64,000 nt of DNA from Nipponacmea schrenckii (Eukaryota; Mollusca; Gastropoda; Lottiidae): assembly GCA_030562195.1 (NCBI GenBank), contig JAUJPP010000005.1, positions 4,398,826 to 4,462,825 on the forward strand. Direction: 5' to 3'. This document shows, in pieces, positions 50,901 to 59,502 of the stretch. Position numbers and translations under genes: made by a program. The first letter of the stretch is position 1, and every line of letters starts with the position of its first letter. The notes below the pieces were generated by a model. It made no database searches. It was not told where the DNA came from and worked only from the letters and a program-made list of their open reading frames with translations.

Positions 50901-51194
50901 TTCTTTCAAAATTTAACCTTTGATCTTGAAACCTTTGAACTTGAACCTTTGAACTTTGAACCTAATGACAGTCTTTTTATTACAGGCCTATCCAGTGATG
51001 GAGACTATTGGTCAGAAGCCTCCAAATATGCCTTTATGCAGCGGGCTCAAGGTCGTAGCTTCTTTGCCTTGATCTGTGATAAAGATGAAGAAGAGAGAGT
51101 GGTCTCCCTTAGATTGATTGACACATCTGATGAAAATGAAGACGTCTGTATTGATGAGGTTTTGATCAGCATGAATCTTGCACGAAGGTCGTGA
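35998..51194 (+). CDS. TDRD7-like LOTUS and Tudor domain protein
   Basis: Twenty-three exons join in phase: 35998-36088, 36672-36895, 37581-38105, 38306-38399, 39165-39248, 40525-40683, 41010-41084, 41381-41487, 41680-41813, 42368-42578, 42834-42871, 43134-43245, 43571-43684, 44110-44244, 44492-44585, 44931-45056, 45799-45899, 46102-46248, 46363-46461, 47723-47835, 48248-48819, 50008-50167, 50986-51194. With the exon-21 frame break bridged they give about 1,240 residues, against about 1,100 in vertebrate TDRD7. Order: LOTUS (residues 8-75), Pro/Arg/Tyr repeat, dsRBD-like segment, second LOTUS, three extended Tudor domains, the last ending near the C-terminus as in TDRD7. Family knowledge: TDRD7 sits in germ granules, binds dimethylarginine of PIWI proteins through its Tudor domains and DDX4/RNA through LOTUS, and serves piRNA and mRNA control. 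Oddities are an unlocated Tudor-3 exon, the frame break and a possible GC-AG intron. Confidence 0.9.
36965..37072 (+). mobile_element. SINE 3' half, opposite orientation
   Basis: In intron 2, in the sense direction, the SINE body ends with CATCTTCATTAGCCCACAAG then GTGCAGAAGAGT. This matches the 3' part of the full element read on its own strand. Confidence 0.7.
37190..37500 (-). mobile_element. Non-LTR retroposon 3' end with (TTA)n tail
   Basis: On the minus strand the sequence runs through CATGTCCTTGTGTATTGGGC and ACCCATGTAAAATAAAGAG into (TTA)n. A 3' end with AATAAA and a trinucleotide tail is typical of SINE/LINE 3' ends. Further left an ACAAGTACATG block is duplicated at about 37370 and 37470. 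Confidence 0.6.
37581..38105 (+). CDS. TDRD7-like exon 3: PYRGP repeat linker
   Basis: This 525-nt exon is phase 0 at both ends and encodes 175 residues, starting after the acceptor CTTATTTCAG. Residues about 10-75 of the exon are a tandem pentapeptide of the type PPYRG/PPYEG/PPNRG, about ten copies in a 15-bp period with synonymous variation. The remainder is polar, with VRLGPDGRAI and a Ser/Pro tail. Vertebrate TDRD7 has a linker here but, as far as I know, no such repeat. Confidence 0.88.
38306..39248 (+). CDS. TDRD7-like exons 4-5: polar linker
   Basis: Exon 4 (38306-38399) follows TTGTTCCAG and ends at GCAG|GTAGAT; exon 5 (39165-39248) follows TATTTTTAG and ends at TCAT|GTAAGG. Phases 0-1 and 1-1 agree. 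The peptides are charged (KKFGSSFEKPPRFQKKEE) and then acidic. No domain. Confidence 0.8.
38430..38625. repeat. Intronic repeat, about 50-bp unit, 4 copies
   Basis: ACCAAATAGGTTTGGAA-TTTCTCATGTTTTATT recurs four times just after exon 4. Confidence 0.85.
40240..40524. repeat. A-run and TTTA/T low-complexity tract
   Basis: A poly-A stretch is followed by about 230 bp of TTTA/T repeats that runs directly into the exon 6 acceptor (TTTTTGTAG). The open frames in it are low-complexity artefacts. Confidence 0.85.
40525..41084 (+). CDS. TDRD7-like exons 6-7: dsRBD-like segment
   Basis: Exon 6 (40525-40683) and exon 7 (41010-41084) encode 77 residues. HHQIEVNIETKETKLAAV looks like two beta strands, and LAAREQAAKNACKEF looks like the last helix of a dsRBD (the AAKNAC pattern). 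This is inference from a pattern, not a firm assignment. Exon 7 can end at AAAAG|GCAAGT (a GC donor) or at GCCT|GTAAGG, 24 nt earlier; both keep the phase, and only the GC site keeps the helix whole. Confidence 0.7.
40785..40975. repeat. Intronic minisatellite, about 22-bp unit
   Basis: Copies of GCAGATGTCAAGTATTTGCC, eight or so, lie in intron 6. Confidence 0.9.
41381..42578 (+). CDS. TDRD7-like exons 8-10: second LOTUS domain
   Basis: Exon 8 (41381-41487), exon 9 (41680-41813) and exon 10 (42368-42578) join in phase. The domain runs from EIKQKIIKILEEV through GMWGARFKVIYTEKFG and LMEMVEQCTDIARVEI to YLIYPLKH. The G-x-W-x-x-x-F-x-x-x-Y pattern and the terminal beta strand match the third LOTUS domain of vertebrate TDRD7. 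A polar, Pro/Gln-rich linker follows to the Tudor region. Confidence 0.87.
41935..42250. repeat. Intronic repeat with CCAGCTGGTAGACAGGATC
   Basis: Three to four diverged copies of a block of about 120 bp (ACCACCAGCTGGTAGACAGG plus GACCCAGCTGTAAATGG) in intron 9. Confidence 0.8.
42834..43245 (+). CDS. TDRD7-like exons 11-12: start of Tudor 1
   Basis: Exon 11 has 38 nt and ends ATTGG|GTAAGA. Exon 12 (112 nt) has the acceptor ATTCATTCCAG inside an (ATTC)n microsatellite. Together they begin the first extended Tudor domain: TDHIVYVTYATSVTEFCIQ is the usual N-terminal strand pair, and the helix follows. Confidence 0.82.
42965..43133. repeat. (ATTC)n / (AATC)n microsatellite
   Basis: About 160 bp of ATTC/AATC repeats in intron 11 end at the exon 12 acceptor and supply its pyrimidine tract. 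It is the inverse of the GAAT repeats at 10 and 32 kb. Confidence 0.92.
43571..45056 (+). CDS. TDRD7-like exons 13-16: Tudor 1 core and SN-like half
   Basis: Exons 43571-43684, 44110-44244, 44492-44585 and 44931-45056. The core is SQDDQWYRAKVMSDIVD then VRFVDYGNIETVSLDNIRQL. W-Y-R-A and F-V-D-Y-G-N are the aromatic-cage and core positions of a dimethylarginine-binding Tudor domain. The second half (QAIVCSLYGIKPP, DGIYDVHLYRVEDK) completes the extended-Tudor fold. Confidence 0.9.
44690..44930. repeat. (GATT)n then (TTTA)n microsatellite
   Basis: About 240 bp of simple repeat that ends at the exon 16 acceptor (TCTGTCTAG). Confidence 0.95.
45799..48819 (+). CDS. TDRD7-like exons 17-21: Tudor 2 and linker, frame break
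   Basis: Exons 45799-45899, 46102-46248, 46363-46461, 47723-47835 and 48248-48819. Tudor 2 runs from FLDLYVSYLSPITGVMVRLV to VVLYDTDGEEDVNINEQIA, the last phrase closely matching TDRD7. Its core reads YFLDHGDTE, so the usual Y and N of D-Y-G-N are changed and the aromatic cage looks incomplete. In exon 21 the first frame meets TAA at 48606-48608. The next frame is open from 48568 to the donor at 48819 and is the one that fits exon 22. The break therefore lies in 48568-48605, in the Ser-rich linker. Confidence 0.82.
46519..47600. repeat. 112-bp satellite array in intron 19, about 10 copies
   Basis: Units starting TAGATATACTACTTCTC occur at 46519, 46631, 46743, 46855 and on to 47521, spaced 112 bp with a few short copies. 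On the minus strand every unit carries CTTGATAAAGATTCCTGTAT and then GTGAATTGAAACGTTG, or ACATTG in some copies. This resembles a decayed CTGATGA ... GAAAC hammerhead core with an ATTC/GAAT hairpin between the blocks. Confidence 0.93.
49565..49995. repeat. Minisatellite, 24-bp unit in intron 21
   Basis: About 17 copies of TGTACATTATTTGTTTGAGT plus GTCT. The array ends about 20 bp before the exon 22 acceptor. Open frames through it are artefacts. Confidence 0.95.
50008..51194 (+). CDS. TDRD7-like exons 22-23: Tudor 3 and C-terminus
   Basis: Exon 22 (50008-50167) follows GCATACAG and encodes DQDWFVQYVCFYLQLSAYMADYGEYTIL. The spacing from W to D-Y-G is right for a Tudor core. A second acceptor at 50050 (TTCTATTTACAG) would drop 14 residues in frame and remove the W, so I prefer 50008. 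Exon 23 (50986-51194) encodes YWSEASKYAFMQRAQGRSFF to the stop at 51192-51194 and matches the C-terminal half-domain of TDRD7 in length and pattern. Confidence 0.85.
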
Positions 51195-51904
51195 GTTGTG
51201 GATGGGACAGAACCTTCCGTCTGGATGGTGGTCTAGATCTGAAATAAGGATGCTTGATATGCGTGGAAGCATAGGATGTTCATGTTCAAATATATATTTA
51301 TATTTCAAGTGTCCAGGATTATTTCAAATAATGCTCATGTTCTGTTTCAAATGTGTCATAAAATGTCGATATCCGATTCTCCCCACTTTCCCCTAGATTT
51401 ATAAATTTCAAGTACAAATAGTATAGGCTTACTCCTAATTTTCTTCACTTATCACAATCAATTATTAATCAATTATACAATATATATCTAAAGAAAGTAG
51501 TATTACTTACTTGCACTATATTTACGTGTGAATAGCCAAAGACTGTTGCGTTTTTTTGTTTAAGTTGTTTCCATTTTCTATTCCATTTTTCTCATTAAAT
51601 ATTATTGCTTTTAATCAGTGTTGCCTTTCCTTCATGCATCCATCTTCACAATGTCAAGCTATTACGAACTTACGTCTTATACCTTGACTGCAATAGCCAC
51701 TATTTTGTATCAGGGAAAGGAGCTATGTGATTTGATTCCAGCGTACAATTCAATCAGACCACAAACTTGAATGTAACAAGTGACTATTGATCTCAAGGCA
51801 TTAGACGGACCATTGAGAAGATGTGGTATATCCTGTATTGTTAGAACTATATCTAATATATTATGTTGGTATATTATAATGTAAATAAAGGTTATATTGT
51901 TTTA
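51195..51904 (+). other. 3' UTR of the TDRD7-like gene
   Basis: From the stop to the first good poly(A) signal. It contains one copy of the 18-kb repeat unit (TTCACAATGTCAAGCTATTA, then TTATACCTTGACTGCAATAG) at about 51645-51705. A weaker early signal (ATTAAA) is at about 51593. Confidence 0.6.
51884..51889 (+). terminator. Poly(A) signal AATAAA
   Basis: AATAAA followed 10-15 bases later by TTATATTGTTTTAAAAAC. It is the first canonical signal after the TDRD7-like stop codon. Confidence 0.6.
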
Positions 51905-52660
51905 AAAACTCCTTTCTTATATCTGCACATGTACATGTAATTGCCCGGTAACACGCATTATTCCATTTTCACCTGATTAATATAGGACTCAGACCAGTAA
52001 AACATTTTATGCTAATGATTGTATCCGAATTTAGTTTGTTCTATTTTTAGAAATCCTCTTTCTCCCTTCCTTTGGGGGTTTTCGCATGCCCATTTTTGAC
52101 TAATTTTTGGTCTAGATTTGAAATTTGATGTCTGAAATTGCATTTTCTTTCAGAATTTCTGAGATAATGAGAAATTTAATTGGCGGAAGGTTATTTCTAA
52201 AAAAAGTGGTTTTGTGTGTAGTGACAGTCAAGCGGATGTTGATAAAATGTAGTTGTTTACTTTCATTTTGTTTAGTTCAAACATGGTCATGCTATATTGA
52301 AATTCGTACAGAAACCAAGTATTGGCCAGTATTGTGACATACAGGAAAGCTTTCAACGAGATTTCTGGAAAAAGTTATGGAAGGTTGAATTTCGTGATTT
52401 AACATTGAAACAGATGGCAAATGAATTGGCGGACTGAGTCCATATGATTTTATAACAACATCCGGTACACTCTACTTTCGATTTCTGATCAAATTTACGG
52501 TACCGGTTGTCAAAATTTGACCAAAAACGAAATTTTAAAGCCTTTACAGTACTTTATAATAATTGTCAATACGATGAAATCTATCAATATTAATCAGCAA
52601 CAAGGTATAAAATTAATCTGCAGAAGATTATCTTATTACCGATTAGCGATAATCTCATTG
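51905..52660. other. Intergenic, nothing recognised
   Basis: AT-rich unique sequence with CACGCATT and GGTACCGG patches. No exon or repeat seen. Confidence 0.5.
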
Positions 52661-52801
52661 AAACTCGCCGACGCGTGAATGTGATGTTTGTTAAGGAGGT
52701 TGGAGCGTATTGTTTGTGCGCATCTCACTGCGCATGTGTGTCGCGAGAAACTACAGACGGAGTTACGTCCCATACTCGCGTCTTTACCTACATTCCGTGT
52801 C
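52660..52801 (+). promoter_or_regulatory. CpG-rich promoter region
   Basis: In AT-rich, CpG-poor surroundings this stretch carries CGCCGACGCGTG, TGCGCATCTCACTGCGCATG, GTCGCGAGAAAC and ACTCGCG, and leads straight into an ATG in CATGGCGGCC. The TGCGCA repeats are NRF1-like. It could serve a gene on either strand. Confidence 0.5.
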
Positions 52802-54009
52802 ATGGCGGCCTCCATGGCGAAAGCATTATTTTCTCGAAAAAAGGGTAATGTAAAGTGAGGACATGTAAAGTAGAAAGCCAGTCTAATGTGTCTTCGACAA
52901 ATCTTCCTCTCTGCCAAACGTTTTTTGTCTGAAAATTTGTATTTTAGCATATTGCTGATACCAAAGTATTACTGAAATGCTTGGAATCACATTATGTTGT
53001 TTTATTGCAAAAATCAATATTATAGAAGTGTAAAAACACTGTGAATTGAGAGTCAGAAGTAGGTCAAGTATTGTGCCCCACCCTACAGAAATAACGCCCT
53101 CTATCTCAAAAAATAAGTCGGTGACCTATGCTAAATTTTGCATTTTCTCAATACTGATACTTTAAGCTACCACCATGCAAAAAATTAGCAACTTCTAATT
53201 TAATTAGGTTATTCGCTCCAACCTCCTGATAATCAGAAGTGTCATGGTCGTGTGAGAAGGATATACTGTATAATACTTGAAAATTTCTTTAAAAACTGTG
53301 ATGCAGAGTATTAGCAAAAACTTTGCCAAAGCCAGACTAGATTGTTTGAAGGGACAAGTGATATTTCGGTTGTTAATGAAGCAATCCCTTTTTTTTCATC
53401 GTCCCTTGTAACTTCAGGTCTCCTCCCATGTCCTTCGCCCGGTTGGACACTCTGTTATTGCATCTGTCAGTCTCTCCTAGGCCCGTTTCGTCCAATAACA
53501 TGTTTAGACGTTGCGTACATTTGGTTTTAAACGTCGTATTGACGTATATTCAACCTCGTTAGCAAAAATAGACTCGTTTTTCTGTCCATGTATTTACTCC
53601 ACGTGAACCCAACACACACCCTAACCCTTACAATAACAGGTATTACCTCGACAAATACCCTATGTTGTCCACAGCTGCATTTGTCAAACTCCTAGATCAA
53701 TTGTCTGCCATTACAAATATGGGCGTATTACATGTTTTGACAATGTATGTTTGGTTGTCTCCATTGTAATCTGAACATTTTTTTTAACCGTAAAGTGATC
53801 TGGATTGTAGAACAAAGAATGCTTTTACTAAATAAAAACCCAATTTGAAAAATATTTATACTAATATACATGTAAACAATTTACATAATACAACTTTCAT
53901 ATACAGTTTTAACTATGACATGTTAATCTTCCTTTACACAGTGACACTGCCAGCCAGGAAAACCAAAGATGAAATGATGTACATCTATGGAAACCTGTGT
54001 CCGACCTAA
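52802..54009 (+). CDS. Candidate small gene, two exons, 36 codons
   Basis: Exon 1 (52802-52844) starts MAASMAKALFSRKK and ends AAAAAAGG|GTAATG in phase 1. A good acceptor, CTTCCTTTACACAG, opens exon 2 at 53942 in the right phase: V, then TLPARKTKDEMMYIYGNL, then a stop at 54007-54009. The N-terminus is short, basic and Ala/Ser-rich, as in mitochondrial targeting sequences. Exon 2 enters repeat sequence near 53985, so the end may be damaged and the original protein longer. An AATAAA lies at 54410. I do not recognise the family. Confidence 0.4.
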
Positions 54010-54023
54010 TGCAATAGTCACCT

Positions 54024-54400
54024 CAGAAGCTATACTCGGACGTATATAGAAATGCATAGTGATGTCACAGCGCATAAGGATTTATTCCCAATGTATACAT
54101 TCACAAGATAGCATGCGAAGCCCTTTTGTAACTAATCAAAGTGCAATCTCACACTCAGCCCTACGGTACCTGTGTGATTTGTTGGCCAACAAATCTCGTC
54201 CATAGAAACCTAACAAAACGAGCCTAATCACCCTAACACAAACAAAGTTAGACCCTAACAGCCCTACCAAGACCCTAACCAAAACTCCACGTGAACCCTA
54301 CACACACATCCTAACCTTAACAAACCTAACAACCACCAACACAATGGAGTGTGAGATTACTGTAGTCACAAAAGGGTGAACATGGTTATACATGCAGATG
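54024..54400. mobile_element. CCTAAC-rich repeat unit, copy 1, with 256-bp TIR core
   Basis: The core 54121-54376 has ends CCCTTTTGTAACTAATC and, inverted, CCCTTTTGTGACTACAGTAA, and an inner inverted pair CAATCTCACACTC/GAGTGTGAGATT. Homology to copy 2 (55513-55877) extends about 95 bp left of the core, so the two arose by duplication of a larger unit rather than two separate insertions. Confidence 0.8.
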
Positions 54401-54829
54401 ATAATTACAAATAAATCTTTAATTACCACAACATCATAATATGCGATGGATTCTGCTCTGGTGTCTGGTAGCATAGCGTAGATGGTGGCTTGAATCCGGT
54501 AGAACCAGCTGAATCCTGAAATTCAGCTCAATGTCATAGTAAATAGTATTATTGAAATACATGTATATGAAACAGACACAAACACAAGACGAATCTTGTG
54601 AAAACCTATGTCTGATCTAATGAAATGGTCACATCTAAAACGTAGTGAATATATATATACACAATATATATATTAGATAGTCTTACACTCGGACAAAAAT
54701 ATGGATACAGCAGCTGACATCTCTCTACTCTTCCTCTCCATCTCTTCTCTGGTAAAAAGTCAGCCCCCAACATCTCAAACAGATATAACTAAAAATATCC
54801 GGGAGGATATATTTAAATTTTGAACCTGG

Positions 54830-55300
54830 CTTAGTCCCAGACCTGAACCTCTCACGTCCCTAACGGGTCCCTAACAGTCCCTACTTATTAATTAGAATAA
54901 TGACGGAAAACGAATTATCATGTTGCTGGCCAGCAACCCTTAAAAGAATTATCACGTCCACCCTAACAAGACACCTTAGGAAACCTAACACAAACCTAAC
55001 TCGTGAGAGATACAAGCGTGGGAGGCTGCAAGGTTTGCTACATCTGAGCTATTAAAGTATGAAGTATACCCATAAAAGATGAGGTGGACTTAACTTTCTC
55101 TAGATCACACCATTTCTTCTGTCGTTGTTCTCCATTAAAGTCATCCACCATAGACCATCAATTTCCAATATTTTTGTACCTAGGAATAGAAGCAAAGGGG
55201 GGTCAGCACACCGTGTACCCAGTAGGTGAAATTTGGGGACAGAATCGAAACCCTAACATCGAAACGACAAGCAAAAAGGGAAACCTGCAAACAAAGTTGT
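54830..55300. repeat. CCTAAC-rich diverged repeat, block pair A
   Basis: TGGCCAGCAACCCTTAAAAG and nearby CCTAACACAAACCTAACTCG match 56.20-56.37 kb. GAAGCAAAGGGGGGTCAGCA with TGTACCCAGTAGG matches 56.89-56.93 kb. Remains of the same duplicated element. Confidence 0.7.
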
Positions 55301-55512
55301 AATTAATTTTATCTGAAAAATAAATATATGATTAGTTACAATGGATGGGGGGGAAGGGGGAGATGGGGTGGGGTTTAGTGTTCAGAGTAAGCATACCCTG
55401 CAACACTAACAAATATTGAGCGTCAAGTATGCTCTTCCTCTAGCCTGGCCATGGAGGGAGGGGGAAAGAGTCACATTCTTCAATCATCAGCATGTCCTTC
55501 GTGCAGTCACCA

Positions 55513-55877
55513 TCAGAAGCTGTAGAAATGCATCGTGATGCCACAGCTCATAAAGATTCATTTCCAATGTAGTCATTTACAAGTATAGCATGCGAAGCCC
55601 TTTTGTAACTAATCAAAGTGCAATCTCACACTCAGCCCTACAGTACCTGTGTGATTTGTTGGCCAACAAAACTCGTTCAAAGAAACCTAACAAAACGAGC
55701 CTAATCACCCTAACACAAACAAAGTTAGTCCCTAACAGCCCTACCACGACCTTAACCAAAACTCCACGTGAACCCTACACACACATCCTAACCTTAACAA
55801 ACCTAACAACCACCAACACAATGGAGTGTGAGATTACTGTAGTCACAAAAGGGTGAACATGGTTATACATGCAGATG
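55513..55877. mobile_element. CCTAAC-rich repeat unit, copy 2
   Basis: The core 55598-55853 is also exactly 256 bp and nearly identical to 54121-54376, with a few substitutions (ACGGTACC/ACAGTACC, AAATCTCG/AAAACTCG). Same flanks (TAGCATGCGAAG on the left, TGAACATGGTTATACATGCA on the right). Confidence 0.8.
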
Positions 55878-56189
55878 CCAATTACACCTCCGTATAAATG
55901 GCGTCCTATGCATAGAACAGCCATTGCCATACCACCTAATAGAAAAATAAAGATATCATTAGTAGTGAAACATAGGCAAAAATACATCACAAGTCATGGC
56001 AGCTCCGTGCCGCATCCATTGACTTCAACACATGCGTGTGCTGAGAGTCAATAATAAATATACACACATTCAGGCACACACTATCACACACATTCAAAAC
56101 AATTTCCTAATCCCATCCTTACACAAATTCGAGTCATAGTCTCCAGTGTACGTCCGTCCTTCATCATCTCAATATTCGGAGCCTTGCGG

Positions 56190-56980
56190 TCCCACACGCG
56201 TGCCTCTAACGCCCCTAACGTTAACACTTAATGGCCCAAGATAGCCTAACACGGAATCGATGGAAATATTTGCCGGCCAGCAACCTTAAAGATATTATTA
56301 AACCTACATGACACTTAAACGAACCTAACACGAACCTATCTTGACGAGAGAGACACGAATGTGGGTGCAAGCATATGGGATTGAGATGATGCCCTACCTA
56401 ACGATTATTAGCGAAACCATGTCTAATAATCAGACCCTAACACCTACTCGAGCCTAACAGCACACCTAACACAAGCCCGGAAACCCATATCCCCGGCATG
56501 CATTAGTCCAGTTCCACGACCCTTCTCTAAACCATCAACACCAGTGCTGGATACAAGGCAGTGAATCGTCCGTCCACATCCATATCAGGTAAAACAAGGG
56601 TACCAGCTAAAACACGTCACCGGTCGATACCTAAGATGCGAACAATGGGGGCAAGCACCTCATACCAGCACACACTCATCCAACGTCCACCGTCGCTTCC
56701 CCTTTCCAATACATACCGGAAATATTCCTACACGAATCCAACCAACCTACTCGACACCTACCTTATTATAAGACTATCGTCGCCTTTGGTGACCATTTCA
56801 TTTCCAATATTGCAAACATTACGTTTGCCATAAACTTTTGGCTACCTCCAGTCTTATAGACTGTTTATTTCCATACCTACAAATGGAAGCAAAGGGGGGT
56901 TAGCACACCATGTACCCAGTAGGAGTAAAGTGGAAACATGGAAACCCTAACATTGAAACACCGGAAATATTCATACATCA
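56190..56980. repeat. CCTAAC-rich diverged repeat, block pair B
   Basis: Counterpart of the 54.83-55.30 kb blocks, with many substitutions. The CCTAAC words are dispersed, not a true telomeric array. Confidence 0.7.
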
Positions 56981-56984
56981 ACCT

Positions 56985-58300
56985 ACCTTATTATAAGACT
57001 TTCCCCACTTCTAATTGATTGCAATAACCAATGCCACTCGGTCCCACCAGGTTAGACCAAAAGTCTGAAATATGGAAAGAAGACACTGTAAGTATAATCG
57101 GCTTAGAGTCAAGATTGTAATAGTTGGACACTGTGAATATGAGTGAACGAACGTTTACATACATACAAAAAGCTATGAAGAACAAATTACCAAGAGATCG
57201 CTCGCAAGGGGTGGGGCAAAATATACAATCAATGATGTCAAAACGGCAAATAAATACTACATGGCCTGCAAACATTCAAGTTTGGCAACGTGCCTTTCGA
57301 TCGAAGATCGAAGATCAGTTTGTTAAATATACCTTAATCAATTTTGCTTATTTTAATGAATAAAAACAAATATTATGTAAAAACTACATACCTTATAATT
57401 ATAAAAGGCTCTCCCGGTGAAGTCCTTTAACCCACGACTTCGTCTAGCAGTATGAATCCTTGGTTGCAAACACAGGGTTTTTATTTTAATCCCTGATTCA
57501 GCTCACATCCTAGTTACCATTTAACACAAAAGGGACAGAGTGTGTTAGATTGATTTGCCGTAGCGTTCTTTCATAATATAACCCTAATAGAAGAAAACTC
57601 TTGATAGAGACAAATTGAACCCACCGTATCAGGAGACTTTCTGACTGATGAGAAATCATCCCCTAATCAAGACCTAGAAACAAAAGTTTTAGTTTGCGAG
57701 TTTAAACCTCTATTGTACTATACTGAGCACGATTCATCCCTTAACCACGACTTGTTGTGTAACGGTGTGTTATAATGGTTTTAAAAAGGGTGGGGTGGGG
57801 CTTTTTATCTTTTGAAAGTCAGAGCTGGTCGAAATTAGTCCCGAAAGCATCTGCCGTTTACTTATAAATCAACTAATCAAATCATTTGTTTCACAGACCA
57901 ATATCTGATCATGGACTCGAAAAAGGAACATGGTTGTCATCCAAACTTTAAGATGGTGATATTTTTACTGTTTTAGTGATTTTCCAGTAATTCTAACGGT
58001 AAATTAGCCGGTTATCTTCGGCCTTTTAATATGTCATTATTTACTTGATTCTTGAACTCTACGGACTGATCCTGTCTTTGATTGTCAAGTAAATATTTCA
58101 TGGTTGTTGGGCAAATAAGAAGTTAACTGTTGTCCGTAGTATTGAGTCAATATCTTAATTGGATTGTCTCCCTTATACCATTAAATCACCACCTCACCCA
58201 TCTTTCAATTTGTGACGTCAAGATTTTATAAATTGTAGTTTGTGGTGTTCAATATAATTATCAGAAGGGTTGAACATGAATTTGCTAAGAATTTTAGGAT
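56985..58300. other. Intergenic, no gene supported
   Basis: Unique sequence. A 79-codon frame at 57124-57363 has balanced composition but no promoter, splice partner or recognised family. GGTGGGGTGGGGC at 57790 is the only G-run. Confidence 0.5.
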
Positions 58301-58307
58301 TCACAAC

Positions 58308-58685
58308 TCCACTTACCAATCCACTCACCACTCCCATTCACCACTCACTCACCACTCCCATTCACCACTCACTCACCTCTCCCATCACCACTCACTCACC
58401 TCTCCCATTCACCACTCACTCACCACTCCCATTCACCACTCACTCACCTCTCCCATCCACCACTCACCACACACCACTCCCATCCACCCCTCACCACTCC
58501 CATTCACCACTCACCACTCCCTTCCACCACTCACCACTCCCATCCATAACTCACCACTCCCCTTCCACCACTCCCATCCATAACTCACCACTCCCTTCCA
58601 CCACTCTCATCCGCCACTCCCCACTCCCAATCCCCACTCCCCACTCACCACTAACCACTCCCCACTCCCATACACCATTCCCCAG
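58308..58685. repeat. G-free CACTCCCATTCAC minisatellite
   Basis: About 380 bp of ACCACTCCCATTCACCACTC variants. The plus strand contains almost no G, giving extreme strand asymmetry. Open frames through it are His/Pro/Ser/Thr artefacts. Confidence 0.92.
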
Positions 58686-58689
58686 GATT

Positions 58690-59107
58690 ACGATGTAATA
58701 ATCAAATTGGTCCTCTCTAATAGACCATCATATCAAAGCATTTCAAATTTGAGACAATTTCTGTCTGCACATATTACGAACAGTTTCGACGTGCATCCAA
58801 AAGTCGTAAAGAACATTATGTTTGACGTATAGCAATTTTTGCAGAAATATTTTCGTATTTAATACCCTGTCAAATAAAAATGCAGTCTTCAACAAATAAA
58901 CTATTCGACATTGATGTGTTGTTTAAGAGCGCTATAGGACAATAATTGTCAGTTTTATTAATCTGCGACACAATAACAATATTCTCCAATCCTCTAACGA
59001 AGTTTAAGATTAAAACGACATATTTGGTTGGTTTACGCTTCTAATCCCATCCGATTTATTTGAAATTTGCTTCGTGTGAATGATTTAGTTGATTTTGTTT
59101 ATTTCAG
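58690..59107. other. Upstream region of the secreted-protein gene
   Basis: AT-rich, nothing distinctive. It ends in an acceptor-like TTTTGTTTATTTCAG at 59107, which probably opens a 5' UTR exon. Confidence 0.4.
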
Positions 59108-59502
59108 ATCGGACCAATATTACAAAGTGGTGGCATCTTGACTGAAGCAATTCGTCTCGGATCTGATGAAATTACTTTTGCAGTTTGCAGACCACGAGTG
59201 ATTTGGACTTATCTGTCTTTTGTCGGACTAAGATTATTTGCGTTGGACCGTATCACATGATCATTTGTGTACCAATCTGTGGACAATGAGTGATTTGCTC
59301 TGAAGCGGATCGGATTGTGACTTAGTTTGATTTAATCGGATCGGATCTGAAACAGCTTGCTATATGCCATTTCTTATTGATGTTGATAATTGAGTCTAGT
59401 GTCTGGTAAATATTGGGAAACTGATCCTTAGTATCATCATCATCATCAGCTAGCTGTACATCCGGAGGATCCTTAGAAACAGAACCTAAACTCATCTCCA
59501 TT

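Noticed and set aside
54200..54340. Telomeric repeat
   Set aside because: CCTAAC words are dispersed among other sequence and duplicated with an element; no perfect tandem array.
57124..57363. 79-codon frame on the plus strand
   Set aside because: Balanced composition, but no splice, promoter or family evidence; left unannotated.
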